Source of the DNA: Larix kaempferi
Lineage: Eukaryota; Streptophyta; Pinopsida; Pinales; Pinaceae
Assembly (NCBI GenBank): GCA_027924585.1
Contig: BSBM01000361.1
Location: forward strand, 67,430,001 to 67,494,000
Length of the DNA stretch: 64,000 nt
Direction of reading: 5' to 3'
Positions 11,846 through 21,713 of this stretch are shown here, one piece after another. Under the pieces are notes generated by a model, which was not told the DNA's origin, did no database searches, and saw nothing but the letters and a program-made list of their open reading frames with translations. Position numbers and translations under genes: made by a program. How positions within the stretch are numbered: the stretch's first letter is position 1; each line of letters starts with the position of its first letter.

Positions 11846-11886
<41 letters not shown>

Positions 11887-12013
11887 TCATGATCGGCATC
11901 ATCTTCATCATCATCATCATCTTCATCATCATCATCTTCTTCATCATCACCATCTTCATCATCATCATCATCATCATTGTTGTCGTCATCACCATCATGG
12001 TCGTCGTCATCAC

Positions 12014-12046
<33 letters not shown>

Positions 12047-12328
12047 CATCCTCATCCACATCCTCATCCTCATCCTCCTCCTCCTCATCCTCCTCCTCCT
12101 CATCATCATCGACGTTATCATCATCATCATCATCATCATTATCCTCATCCTCATCATCATCATCATCATCGATGTTGTCATCATCATCATCATCATATTC
12201 ATCATCATCATCATCATCTTCGTCATCATTGTCTTCATCATCATCATCCTCATCCTCATCCTTATCCTCATCCTCATCCTCATCCTCATCCTCATCGATG
12301 TTTTCATCATCATCATCATTGTTGTTGT
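10356..12328. repeat. Impure (ATC/GAT)n trinucleotide microsatellite, ~2 kb
   Basis: Almost every triplet is TCA/ATC/CAT with interspersed CTC, GTC, TTC, ATT and GCA triplets and higher-order runs such as (TCATCC)n, plus a short (AGC)n run at 11866-11885 and (GTT)n at the right end. The lack of stop codons in five frames gives apparent poly-Ser, poly-Ile, poly-Asp and poly-Met frames; these are artefacts of repeat composition. The right end abuts the LTR of gypsy A. Confidence 0.97.
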
Positions 12329-13252
12329 TGTTAGGGACTTTACCTTATAGTAAGGGATAGATACTACCAACATACAAGGGGTTGATAGATAGATACATAG
12401 TGTTCTTCATACATTACTATAAATAAATAAGATCAAGGTTTAGAGAAAATGTACCTTGTTTATGATGGTCGGTCCAAGATTTTCTCTTGATCTTCATAGC
12501 AACAAACCTGCAAAACACACAGACCTTCCTGAACCCAGTTTGACAATAAATAAATATTGATATTAATGAATGCAATAACATCAAATTATAATCAAAACAC
12601 AATAGAGATTAACACTTTATTGGGAAAGGAAGAGTATCTCAATCTTTTATTTTCAAAATAATGCAGTAAGTACAAATGTTATACCTGACTTTGCATGAAG
12701 CACCTTCATAACCAGGCCCTAGGCTCCTGCTCCTCTCTCTTGACTTGGAATTTCTTCAGCATAACAATGGCTCTCTCTAATTGGTCCCTTTCTCATGGCC
12801 TCCTCTTGCAATTATGGCAAGGCAAGGAGGGTTGGTTTTGAAAGGAAGTTGAATTGGGAAGTTGGGGAAGTTGGAATACCTGACTCAAATAATCCCAATT
12901 CGTGTTCTTAATATATTTTTCAAACTTTCCTTAAGACACCCACGACTATAACATCTAGCAACTTGCGAGTGACTTGCAGCATGTGAGCTTTGTAATTCGC
13001 GAGTGCAGCTTTTTAATTGACACTCGTGGGTTGTCAGTATGGAGACCTGGGAGTGACTCGCGATGTGTCAAGTATAGGAGTCGCAACTTTATGCTGAAGG
13101 TTGTAATAAAAATAGGTTTTTAAGCTGAAGGAATAAGGATTCAACTCCAAATCATCCAAGGTCAAGTAAGATCTTCCATCCATAGTATCCTTTTGTGTGA
13201 TCGACAAGGCAATGTGATCATGGACGAAGAAGTGCTAATTTGAACGATAACA
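12329..13252 (-). repeat. 3' LTR of gypsy element A
   Basis: On the minus strand it begins TGTTATCG directly after the G-rich tract AGGGGGCATC and ends CCCTAACA next to the microsatellite. Length is about 924 bases. The left edge is less sure because the adjoining (TTG)n also contains TG. The tract resembles that of element C (AGGGGGCAA). There is no second copy in the window to confirm the boundaries. Confidence 0.6.
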
Positions 13253-13263
13253 GATGCCCCCTA
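13253..13263 (-). other. Polypurine tract of gypsy element A
   Basis: The minus strand reads AGGGGGCATC immediately before the LTR start TGTTATCG. Element C has AGGGGGCAATC at the same place. Confidence 0.65.
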
Positions 13264-15484
13264 ATGTGTGAGGTCAGAGGGAAACGATGGCCGAAATACA
13301 TTATAATCCAAAGTGAGAGGAGGAACGAGGAAACCACAAGACGAAGTCACAAAAGTACCTGAAAACAAATGACCAGGTTAGCTGGAAATTAGAATTTTAA
13401 CATCAAGAGATGTTCATGATGATAGAACATAATCTACAATACATAACTGGAATATGTATATAGCATGGCCACTGAAATACAAGTGTGGATCCAGGTCAAA
13501 ACAAGAGATCATAGCCATAACAACAAGCTGGATCTAAGTCTCATCAAGAGCCAAAAAATGAGTGTGGCTTAGTCTTACGCAACTTGGGAAATAACAAAAT
13601 GTAGTAATGCTATCATAAGCCTAAGGTCTTCATCCAAAACATCTTAAGGTATGAATCCTAACCATGTGAATAAATGAGCTGAAGCCGCACATAAGGGATA
13701 CCGTTTGATTACCCGTCATTGATGTATACCATTAACAAATGCGAGGGTGCCCACTGATAATGAAAATGGGACCCAAGGTACCTAGTACAATCTAACAAGT
13801 GTGAATAAGGGGTCTTGGAGTCGAACACTTGAAGAATCCATCGAATAGGAGACATTGATGTACTCCCACTATTCAATAGCTCAGGAAATTGCCACCGATG
13901 TCTGTAATCTCCAAGGTACTATCCGAAAACTCTAAACTTCACTCCTAGAGGAAAATGAGTTGAAGTCGATGGGAAGAAGTCCGTTGGAAGGGAGGAATTA
14001 AGGCATCCTCCATCATCCAACATGAGGAACAATCAAGAGATTGAGATGATCTGGAGTAGGACCAAATATAAGATGAAACAAAATGACACTAGGGGATGGC
14101 CGACACATGGGGTCAAGGTAATTGCATAATGGCCAACACAGGTAGTATCCTTGAATAGTGAGCACGCCATAAGAGTGACTTAGGAAGCTTTGACACAACG
14201 AGAAAATGATATAAATATGCAATGTAGGAGAGATAAATTCTCCATATGATCGGAAGAGTAATCAATCAGAGGAGTAAACACTCTGAGATCAGGTTCATCT
14301 TAAAGTCAAAAACTACAAACCAACTATTTGATAGACTCAAAAGGTGCTTTGTTCAAGGATATGACTGACTTGCTGCCTATGAACTGAAAATATATTGAAT
14401 ACCCTTCCCTTCCCTTTTCTCTTTTTATTAAAGAATATCCTTCTTGTTTGTTTTAATGAGTCCAAGAAAGAAAACTCAATAGTCCTTCTTCATTTTTTAA
14501 GCAATCTCGAAGAAAGAGGGAGAAGACTGCTTGATAGAAGTCCAGCCATGTGTAATTTTAATGATTCAATGGGAGGGAAACTCAAGACCTTCTTCATGTT
14601 TTAACGAGGTTGAAGAAGAGATATACTAATACTCGATACATTGATCTCTGGATTTTAATATCGAGCCGAGATCTATTCCTACTCGCTGGTGTTTGAAATT
14701 TTAAGGAGCCTGAAGAACTTAAACAATAACTCCATACACCTACTCGTGGATTTTAATATCAATCCCTAGTTGGTTTGTGCTCGCCGGTGTTTTCATATTT
14801 AAGGAGTCTGAAAAACTTAAACAAGAACTCCATATACTCACTCATGGATTTCACATCGAGCCCAAGTTAGTGCATTCTCGCTTGGTGTTTTCATGTTTCG
14901 AGAGTCTGAAAACCCTAAAGAAGACTCCAAGAGGTCCTTTTTCATACAGTTAATCTTCTCACTCGGAAAAGTGTAAAAAAATGAGATAAGAACCCTTCTA
15001 GCCATGTATGAATAGAGTATACCTTTTTCGTAATTAATCCACGAAGGTCCGGAAAAGGGGTAAACTTATACCTAAGTGGATGTACCTTCAATTCCTTTAA
15101 TGAGTCTGAAGTGAACAAGTATGTTTGGCAATCTCATTTGTTTTTGAAGAAGTATAACAAGGGCTTAAAAATAATTTATAGGCATCAGGGAAACTAAGTT
15201 CCGTGATCTTGTAAAATGATGAAATGTTGAAACGACCAAATTAGTGACGAATGACATATAACATGATCAAAAAGGGATTTCATAAAGACATGAGGTATTG
15301 TACCTAACTGGCGTGTCATCAAGAGAAACAAACCTTAGTAGATCATGGTTGCAAAAGGTAGTGAAAATCGTCACATCGTTCTTTACCTAATAAAAAAAGT
15401 GCATTAGTTGATTAAATAAAGTTTAAAAGAAAATTTGAAACTATAGAGAAATTTAAAAAGTGGGTAAAAATCAAAACTGATTTT
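13264..15484 (-). other. 3' noncoding region of gypsy element A
   Basis: No gene is visible. Bases 14990-15085 (TATACCTTTTTCGTAATTA and GGTCCGGAAAAGGGGTAAAC) match, in reverse complement, 32230-32325 of element C, which shows that this stretch is the equivalent 3' region of the same element type. A tandem repeat occupies 14597-14930. Confidence 0.65.
14597..14930. repeat. ~100-bp tandem repeat, ~3.3 copies, in gypsy A
   Basis: Units start near 14597, 14698 and 14798 and a partial one near 14898. Each has TTTAAGGAGTCTGAA, a CTTAAACAA...CTCCATA block, an ACTCGTGGATTT block and a CTCGCTGGTGTTT end. They lie 550-900 bases upstream of the antisense TATA box at 15485. Element C has a different tandem repeat (31630-32090) at the matching position. 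Confidence 0.7.
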
Positions 15485-15493
15485 TATAAATAG
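15485..15493 (+). promoter_or_regulatory. TATA box of the antisense PMD-like gene in gypsy A
   Basis: TATAAATAG lies about 130 bases before a GTAAGT donor-like site (15617) and about 400 bases before the first coding ATG (15884). Element C has the same nine bases at the same relative position on its antisense strand (31489-31497). Conservation in two otherwise diverged regions argues for a real core promoter. Confidence 0.6.
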
Positions 15494-15883
15494 TTTCAAA
15501 ACTAAAATAAAATTCACAAATTCATTTGTTGAAGCAAAAAGGGTGAACACAACTTCTCACTTTAATTGCTCATAATGATCACGTCGGGTCACCAAATCGT
15601 ATTCCACCACTTGCAAGTAAGTTCTCTATCCCCCTACTTTCAATTCAAAGCATAGCTTTAAATTTTTAATAGTTATTTTTTGTTTTATTGTGTTTTAAAT
15701 TTTAGGGCATCGTACCCACGGGTTGGCCTATAGAAAACTCGCGGGCAAGAGAAAAGAGCATGACTTTTCCATAAGCCAACTCGTGGGTACCTGCATCTGT
15801 CTAGTAAGAACAGTCGCAAGTGCCATAGTTAAAAATGAAAACAAACTAAAAACTAAAGCACAAATGGTTGAATGAATGCAGGG

Positions 15884-16425
15884 ATGGTGTTAACATGGAG
15901 GGAAAGGGAGCATGAGGATATGGACAAGCATGCTATGGTAGATCCATTGACACTAGTTGCATTAAGAAGGTGTGGTTTACTCAAGTTTTTCTGAACTACC
16001 AATATGAGGTCACAAACACAATTGTTGCAAATGCTCGTAAACTATTGGGATGCCAACCAAGGAGTATTTGACCTACAGGGAGAGATCCTTGAACTCACAC
16101 TTCATGATGACATATACGTCCTAGTAGGTTTGTCCCGAAGAGGGGAAATGGTAAACCTGAAAGGTACATTCCGAGGAGTGGGTGCACTATCAATACAAGA
16201 TTACATCAATGCCTATTGTCTGCCCGACACTGGGAAAAGTGGCAGCCAAGTTCCTATTTGTTCGATCTCGAGCTTCCCTTTGAAGGTCATCCTGAGTACT
16301 TTGAATAGGATTGGGGGAAGCTCTGTGCAACACTTAGCATCTAGGAACTATATGCAGATAGGTGTTGAATTCCTTCGGGGAGTTATATTTAACTGGTGCT
16401 CGGGGCTTCTGGTGAGCGTGAAGCA
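15884..16425 (+). pseudogene. Antisense PMD-like gene of gypsy A, 5' coding half (split by copia B)
   Basis: The reading frame from ATG 15884 aligns with the antisense gene of element C: the WRERE block, the SGLLKF/CGLLKF block, then the stretch from LLQMLVNYWDANQGVF through LELTLHDDIYVLVGL, which corresponds to the domain core (LEITLTDVYFLTGFP in C). That pattern is typical of the plant mobile domain, found in host proteins and in transposable elements. A TGA at 15992-15994 breaks the frame early. A probable acceptor site (TGCAG, ending 15881) precedes the ATG, and a donor-like GTAAGT at 15617 suggests an upstream noncoding exon. Copia B interrupts the gene; the remainder is at 42402-43106 in the compatible frame once the insertion and one target copy are discounted. 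Confidence 0.72.
16421..16425. repeat. Target-site duplication of copia B, left copy (AAGCA)
   Basis: AAGCA precedes the 5' LTR and recurs at 42397-42401 immediately after the 3' LTR. Five bases is the usual size for copia integration. Confidence 0.93.
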
Positions 16426-16989
16426 TGTTGATGTATATGTAACTTCGGAATGTATTTCATATATGTATATTGTACTCCTATATAGATGTTATTATTCCTC
16501 TATACGAAAGTGTCGTCATTTGTATTGACAAGTGTTGCAAGTGTTGTAGCTTTCCGATGGATTATTAGACCACCATGTGTGGGGTTGGCCCTGATTAAGT
16601 TAACATTGGGTTATTTTACTAAGCTAGACAAGTCAGCCCCGTAAGTTTATTGGGCAGTCAGGACAAGTATAAATAGAGATCTCTCGATCTCTATTTGGAT
16701 CACTTCATAACTCACTCTTCCATCACTCGAAAAGTGGTGCACATGTGAGGAGGAGGATCAGCTACTAGGAGGAGTCTATCTCTGTGTACTTTGGTTGTAC
16801 TATTGCTCTATCTATCTCTAAGGAAGTTGTGGGGTTTTTCACCTTAGGGTTTTTCCCCATGGAAACTCTATGTGTCCATTGTCTCTTATGTTTTCATCTT
16901 ATGATGATTGATATGCATTGATATACTGTACATGTTATTCTCTCAGTAAAGATCCTAGAGTATATTGAATTAATGCTCGAAAATTAACA
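16426..16989 (+). repeat. 5' LTR of copia B
   Basis: Starts TGTTGATG, ends AATTAACA, 564 bases. The 3' LTR (604 bases) differs by indels, including an extra CGCAAGTGT repeat and a TGCTTGCTATGATTGATA insertion, and by point changes. The TATA box TATAAATAG is at 16668-16676, followed by the palindrome-like AGAGATCTCTCGATCTCT. It is related to, but clearly diverged from, the LTR of copia element 1. Confidence 0.94.
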
Positions 16990-17001
16990 TGGTATCAGAG
17001 C
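16990..17001 (+). other. Primer-binding site of copia B
   Basis: TGGTATCAGAGC follows the LTR with no spacer; it is the canonical initiator-methionine tRNA site of plant copia elements. The leader 17002-17564 has no gene. Confidence 0.95.
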
Positions 17002-17564
17002 TAACCTGAGAACAAGACATTGTGCAGTGGTGGAAACCAAGGTTTCTTGTTTATTTGGTTTCTCTCCACAGATTTTGGAAAATCAATATGATAGATTGAC
17101 TCTCCTTAGCAAGGTGAATCTTTTTTTCCAATCAGAATTCAATTCTGAGCACTTTCCGTTTTGGCCCTAAAAAATTAGGGTTTCCACAAAAATAGAAATT
17201 TCTGAAATCTGAAGACATAGTTGGAAGCTCCTTGGAAAACTTGAAGTTTATAGCTTTGGATCGAGATTTTTGGCTGGGTAAATCTCTAGGAAACTCAAAC
17301 CCTAATCCAGGGTCCTCCGAGTGAACTTGGGAATACTAAAAGGCATTTCTGAAGGGTAATGCTTTGCAGATCTCAAATTCTAAATACATGAGGCTGATCA
17401 GCTCATCAAGGCACATCTTTCTATCCTTTCAGAAAGTTGAAATTCACATTTTGAATTTTTAAGGTTTCTCTGACAAACCCTAATCCAGGACCAGATCTAT
17501 TTTTCAGCAAATCAAGTGGTAAGACCTAAATATTTTCTATTTCCATTTGAAGTACTCTTTAAAG

Positions 17565-18949
17565 ATGTCTCACCACACCAAGCTTGAGGACAATCTTGAA
17601 GGGGCTGATAACTTTCGAGCCTGGAAGTATAGGAAGAGAATGAGTTGGACTCATATATAAAGGAAGAGGTCCCTGTCCCAGAGGGAGAAGAGGCTAAAGC
17701 CCTCCATAAGAAGAACTTGGTCAAGGCAAAGAGAATCATTGCTGATTCTATCAAGGACCATCTCATCCCCCATGTGTCATCTCTAAAGACACCCAAAGAG
17801 ATGTTTGATTCCCTATCCAAGCTATTTGAAGGGAAGAACATAAATCGGAAGATGACTCTGTGGAACCAATTGAAAAGGGTAAAACTTCAGAATGGAGAAT
17901 CTATTCAATCTTGTTTTTCTAGGGTCTCTCAGATCAAGGAACCACTAGAAGCAGTGGATGAAATGGTGGAGAATGGTGAAGTTGTCATGACCACTGCGAA
18001 TGGCCTACCCAAGTCATGGGATTCCTTTATCCAAGGAATTTGTGCAAGAAAGAAGTTGGTATCCTTCAGTAGACTGCGGGAAGAATGCTCACAACAAGAA
18101 GCAAGGATTGTGGTACGAGAAGAAAAGATGGGGAATGAATATCAAGCTCTCACAGCTCATACCAAGAAAGGGAAGTCCAAGAGAGAACCATCTCACTTCA
18201 AGAAATCTTCACATCACCATAGAGAAAGGAGAATATGCTTCACCTGTAATGAAAAGGGACATATTGCTATAAATTGTCCCAAGAACAATAAGGACAACAA
18301 CAACTTCAACAAGAAGAAGAAGGGCAGCAAAAGAAGGTACCATGCTCATGCTACCGAGGATGATGAACCTCCCAAGAAGAAGGCTAGAGCAGAAAGTGAT
18401 AATGATGACTCATCAAGCGAAGAAGAGTATGTTCTAATCTCTGATCTCACAGGTACTATTTCTCATCGTTGTAATGATTGGCTTATTGATAGTGGGGCTT
18501 CCAAACACATGACTGGGTTTAAAGAATCTTTTGTAAATGTATTTGAACATGAATCACCCCATAAGGTGAAACTTGGGGATGATTATCAATACCCTATCAA
18601 AGTAAGTGGGGAAGCCTCCTACAACCTAGACTCTGGAAAGTCTTTGAAGATGAAAGAAGTTCTTTATGTACCTGGTCTCAAGAAAAACCTACTCTCCATA
18701 TCTACATTGGATGCAAAAGGTATGACGGTTGCATTTGTGAATGGCGAAGTTCTAATGTGGCCAAAGGGAAAGACCATAGATGATGCAATGGTGATTGGAG
18801 AGCAAGAGGGAGGATTGTATAAATTGAAGGGACAATCTGAACATGAGATGGTGCATGATTCCATGGAGACAAGTGAACTTTGGCATAGAATACTTGCACA
18901 TATGCACTACAGAGTATTACCAATTGCAAGTAAAGCTGTAGAAGGTCTT
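17565..18949 (+). pseudogene. Ty1/copia gag-protease and integrase start of copia B
   Basis: ATG at 17565 starts a typical copia Gag (MSHHTKLEDNL...NFRAWKYR) but the frame breaks near 17640, apparently by a small deletion. The downstream frame is open from 17645 to the gypsy C insertion. It holds the Gag core, a zinc knuckle CFTCNEKGHIAINC (CX2CX4HX4C, near 18238-18280), a basic/acidic linker, the protease active site DSGAS (near 18490) and the start of the integrase zinc domain (LWHRILAH, near 18880). Gypsy C inserted inside that HHCC domain; the remainder starts at 34464. Gag packages RNA, protease matures the polyprotein. Confidence 0.9.
18945..18949. repeat. Target-site duplication of gypsy C, left copy (GTCTT)
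   Basis: GTCTT before the 5' LTR recurs at 34459-34463 after the 3' LTR, proving a single insertion event into copia B. Confidence 0.93.
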
Positions 18950-19676
18950 TGTTAACACCTAAAAAGTGCTCACTAGCTCATTCCCTTACTCACATGACCC
19001 ATTTGTCCACTTTTCCACCATCTGAGCCTCTGAAACCAACAAAAGGTCACCAAAAGACCTTAGTACACCCCTTTTTTCCATTAAAAAAGATTATTTTTCC
19101 AAGAAAATCATAAAAAACCCTCAAAAAGGGTCCAAATTCCCAAAAATATTAAAAAGGGAATTAAAATATTATTTTTATTCAAAAAAGGAAAAAGGAGGGA
19201 AAAGTACCTAAACCATGTTGGTAAATACCATTTGGTTTCCACAAAACCACAAATGGTATCTCCCACCACCAAAACCTATAAAAAGGTGGTAGGGGCTCCT
19301 CATTTCACATCCATCCATTATCTCATCCTTATGCTGCTGAAATCTCCCCTGAGCACTTTTAGCCATTGAAGCAACCTTGGAGAAGGAGACCTCTTGGAGT
19401 TTGGAGCTACTCATCTTGGGAGTTGCTCAACATCAACCTTCACCATTGAAGGTAATATCGCAAGCACTTGCTTGCCCCCCATTTTTCAATACAAAAAATT
19501 ATTTCTTATGTTTCTTGTTCTTGATTTTGAAATGTTTACATTATTTGCTTAGATTCTTGCTTAGATCCATGAATAGTATTGTTTATTTAGTTTATTGTTT
19601 TTATTTCTATTGAAACTGCTGCTACTAGTTAGCAGGTGCCCATAGCACTAAGCCTGGTTGCAAAACCGGGCTAACA
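18950..19676 (+). repeat. 5' LTR of gypsy C
   Basis: 727 bases, TGTTAACACC to GGGCTAACA. It matches 33732-34458 with an offset of 14782. Differences seen: A/C in GTTGGTAAATACC, C/G in CTTGCCCCCC and G/A at the second base. TATAAAAAG at 19277-19285 is enclosed by CCACC...GGTGG, an inverted repeat. Confidence 0.95.
19277..19285 (+). promoter_or_regulatory. TATA box of gypsy C 5' LTR
   Basis: TATAAAAAG, flanked by CCACCACC and GGTGGT, so the box lies in the loop of a potential hairpin. The same sequence stands at 34059-34067 in the 3' LTR. Confidence 0.75.
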
Positions 19677-19681
19677 GTTTT

Positions 19682-19693
19682 TGGCGACTCCGC
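19682..19693 (+). other. Primer-binding site of gypsy C
   Basis: TGGCGACTCCGC begins five bases after the LTR end (LTR-GTTTT-TGGCGACTCCGC). The TGGCGACTCC type is common in plant Tat-group gypsy elements. Confidence 0.82.
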
Positions 19694-19906
19694 TTTGGTT
19701 TGAACTTTAGATCTCTAGTTTTGCCTTTAATCCTATTTTTTTATGAGTTTTTAACCTTTAGATCCATAGATCTGCCATCTTAGACAGCAGATCCATTGCT
19801 GCTCTGAGTTTTGGCCCCATAAACAGCCCGAAATTTTCAATTTTTGGGTTCGTTTCTCGGTTTCCGTGCACGGCTTCCGCCTCGCGGCTTTTTGCCAGAC
19901 AGTCGC

Positions 19907-20171
19907 GCGGTCCATCACGACTTTTCTGCCTTTTTCCGCGCGGTCCATCGTGGATTTTTTCCAGACAGTCGCGCGGTCCATCGCGACTTTTCTGCATTTT
20001 TCCACGCTGCTCATCGCGACTGTGCGGCCAAAACCCGCGCGGTCCATCGCGACTATGCGGATAAAACTCGCGCGGTCCATCGCGACTGTGCGGCCAAAAC
20101 CCGCGCGGTCCATCGCGACTGTGCGTCCAAAACCCGCGCGGCCCATCGCGGCTGTTCGTCCAAAACCCGTG
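19907..20171. repeat. GC-rich 33-bp tandem repeat in gypsy C leader, 8 units
   Basis: The unit GCGGTCCATCGCGACTGTGC followed by GGCCAAAACCCGC repeats every 33 bases from 19907 to 20171 with substitutions. The first four units carry a TTTTCTGC/TTTTTCC variant. Because 33 is a multiple of three and there are no stops, it appears open in several frames, but there is no start or neighbour supporting translation. A related GC-rich palindromic array sits near the other end of the element (31010-31285). Confidence 0.88.
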
Positions 20172-21713
20172 CGGCTGAATTTTTCATTTGGCCATCCCGA
20201 TTTTGAAAAATATTTTTTAATGTACTTTCTGCCCATAGCACATTTTTTACAGTATTAAATTCTGCATATTTTACAGCTTTGAAAAAGTTTTTTACTATTT
20301 AAAAAGTGCATATCTAGAAATCTTTTTAAAAATTTTCAAGAAAGTGAAAGAAAGACTCATTTTGCATTTTTCATCTAGATTCAAATTTTTTCTTGTTTAC
20401 TTCTTTAGAATCTTGCCCTTAGCAATTTTTCTTGAAACGAAGAAATCCATTTATTTATTTTAAAAAGGAGTTTATTATTTGCTTTCATAAATCCAAGAAA
20501 TCCTTTATTTTTTGATTTATTTTTTGAAAAGCATATTAATTCCTTTTAGTGAAAAAAGTCTTAAATATTTGCTTTTTATTTTCGAAAAATCCTTTATTTT
20601 TTGAAAATTTCCCTTAAAGCATTTAATTTTTTCAAGTTCAGTTTACAACACCTCACGTGCACTCACACGATCACTTAATTGAACTAAGCCTTAAAACGTA
20701 CCCTAATTTGAACACACTCTTAACCCCACTTGGGGAACACTAAAAGAATTCTTGTAGCTAGGTAGTATTGGGGGGATAGGTGTTCCAATAACACCCCTCA
20801 GTTCATACATCTGAGACATAGAAGTTGTCCAATTAGGGAGCTAAAATCTCTTAGTACTTTTTTGCACGGTCACAACCGGTTTGTGGGAAGGCCTCTCCCC
20901 TAGGAGGGTTGAAGTCGCGAGGATGGTTCCGGAAGCCTGAGTGGGATACCGAAACCCATTCAGTAACCGAAGGGCTACCATTCGCAGTTCTCGGGATATC
21001 CCTGTATTGGGATATTGCGATCAAAGGACCAAACGGCAGATTTACCTTTTCTCGACGCGTCATGAACGGAGTATCCTAGTAGCCTGTCTTTTAGGATTGA
21101 TTACCCGGTGTCCCTCCCGGTAGGGGGATATCTAGCCGTTGTCTCAACATTCATATTGTCTGACTTGGATTTCATCACCTTGCAGAGGATATCGTCTGTT
21201 TGAGTCACAATACTTTTAGATTAGGTGTTTGCATGATCTTTACCACCTTTTGAGTCTAGTTACACCTATTTTTTCTAGGAGCCGCTTGCATGTTGGTATT
21301 CTGACCAGTTGTTGCATTCCTCCACTTATTATAGCACAGCTGCTAGAATAAGTGCATTTTTTGAGGATTGATTTTTGGCCTGTGAGGCTTCTTTTTCACT
21401 CCCCTTCTTGCACCCTTGGTTGCATTAGGGTTTTGAGTCTTTTACATATATATCACCACCTGATACTTAAAACAAATTTTTACATAAAAAACATATTCTC
21501 ACCATTGAGAATTCTAGACGTTCTCGTCGTCTACAGGGCGAACTCCCAGAGTTTAGTCCACTTGGCTCTCCACATCACGGACGCAGAGCATTATCCCTTG
21601 ATTCGACACATCGTCAATCAATTAGACAGTCATCCGATTCTGACATACCCCACTTCACCTTTGATTTGGAGGTAGAATCCGAAAACCCCACCGAGTTACC
21701 ACCAACCACAAGT
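20172..21713 (+). other. Long untranslated leader of gypsy C
   Basis: About 1.5 kb without a convincing gene. AT-rich up to 20650, then mixed composition with GC-rich phrases (GGGATATCCCTGTATTGGGAT near 20990). Several short ATGs precede the gag start. Long leaders are normal in the Tat group. Confidence 0.6.

Noticed and set aside
10281-12373. Very long open frames (up to ~690 codons) of poly-Ile, poly-Met, poly-Asp and poly-Ser
   Set aside because: They are produced by the ATC/GAT triplet array, which has no stop codons in five frames; no other sequence supports a gene.
19751-20258. Open frames on both strands over the 33-bp repeat
   Set aside because: Repeat length divisible by three keeps frames open; no start context, no domain, and the stretch lies in the untranslated leader of gypsy C.
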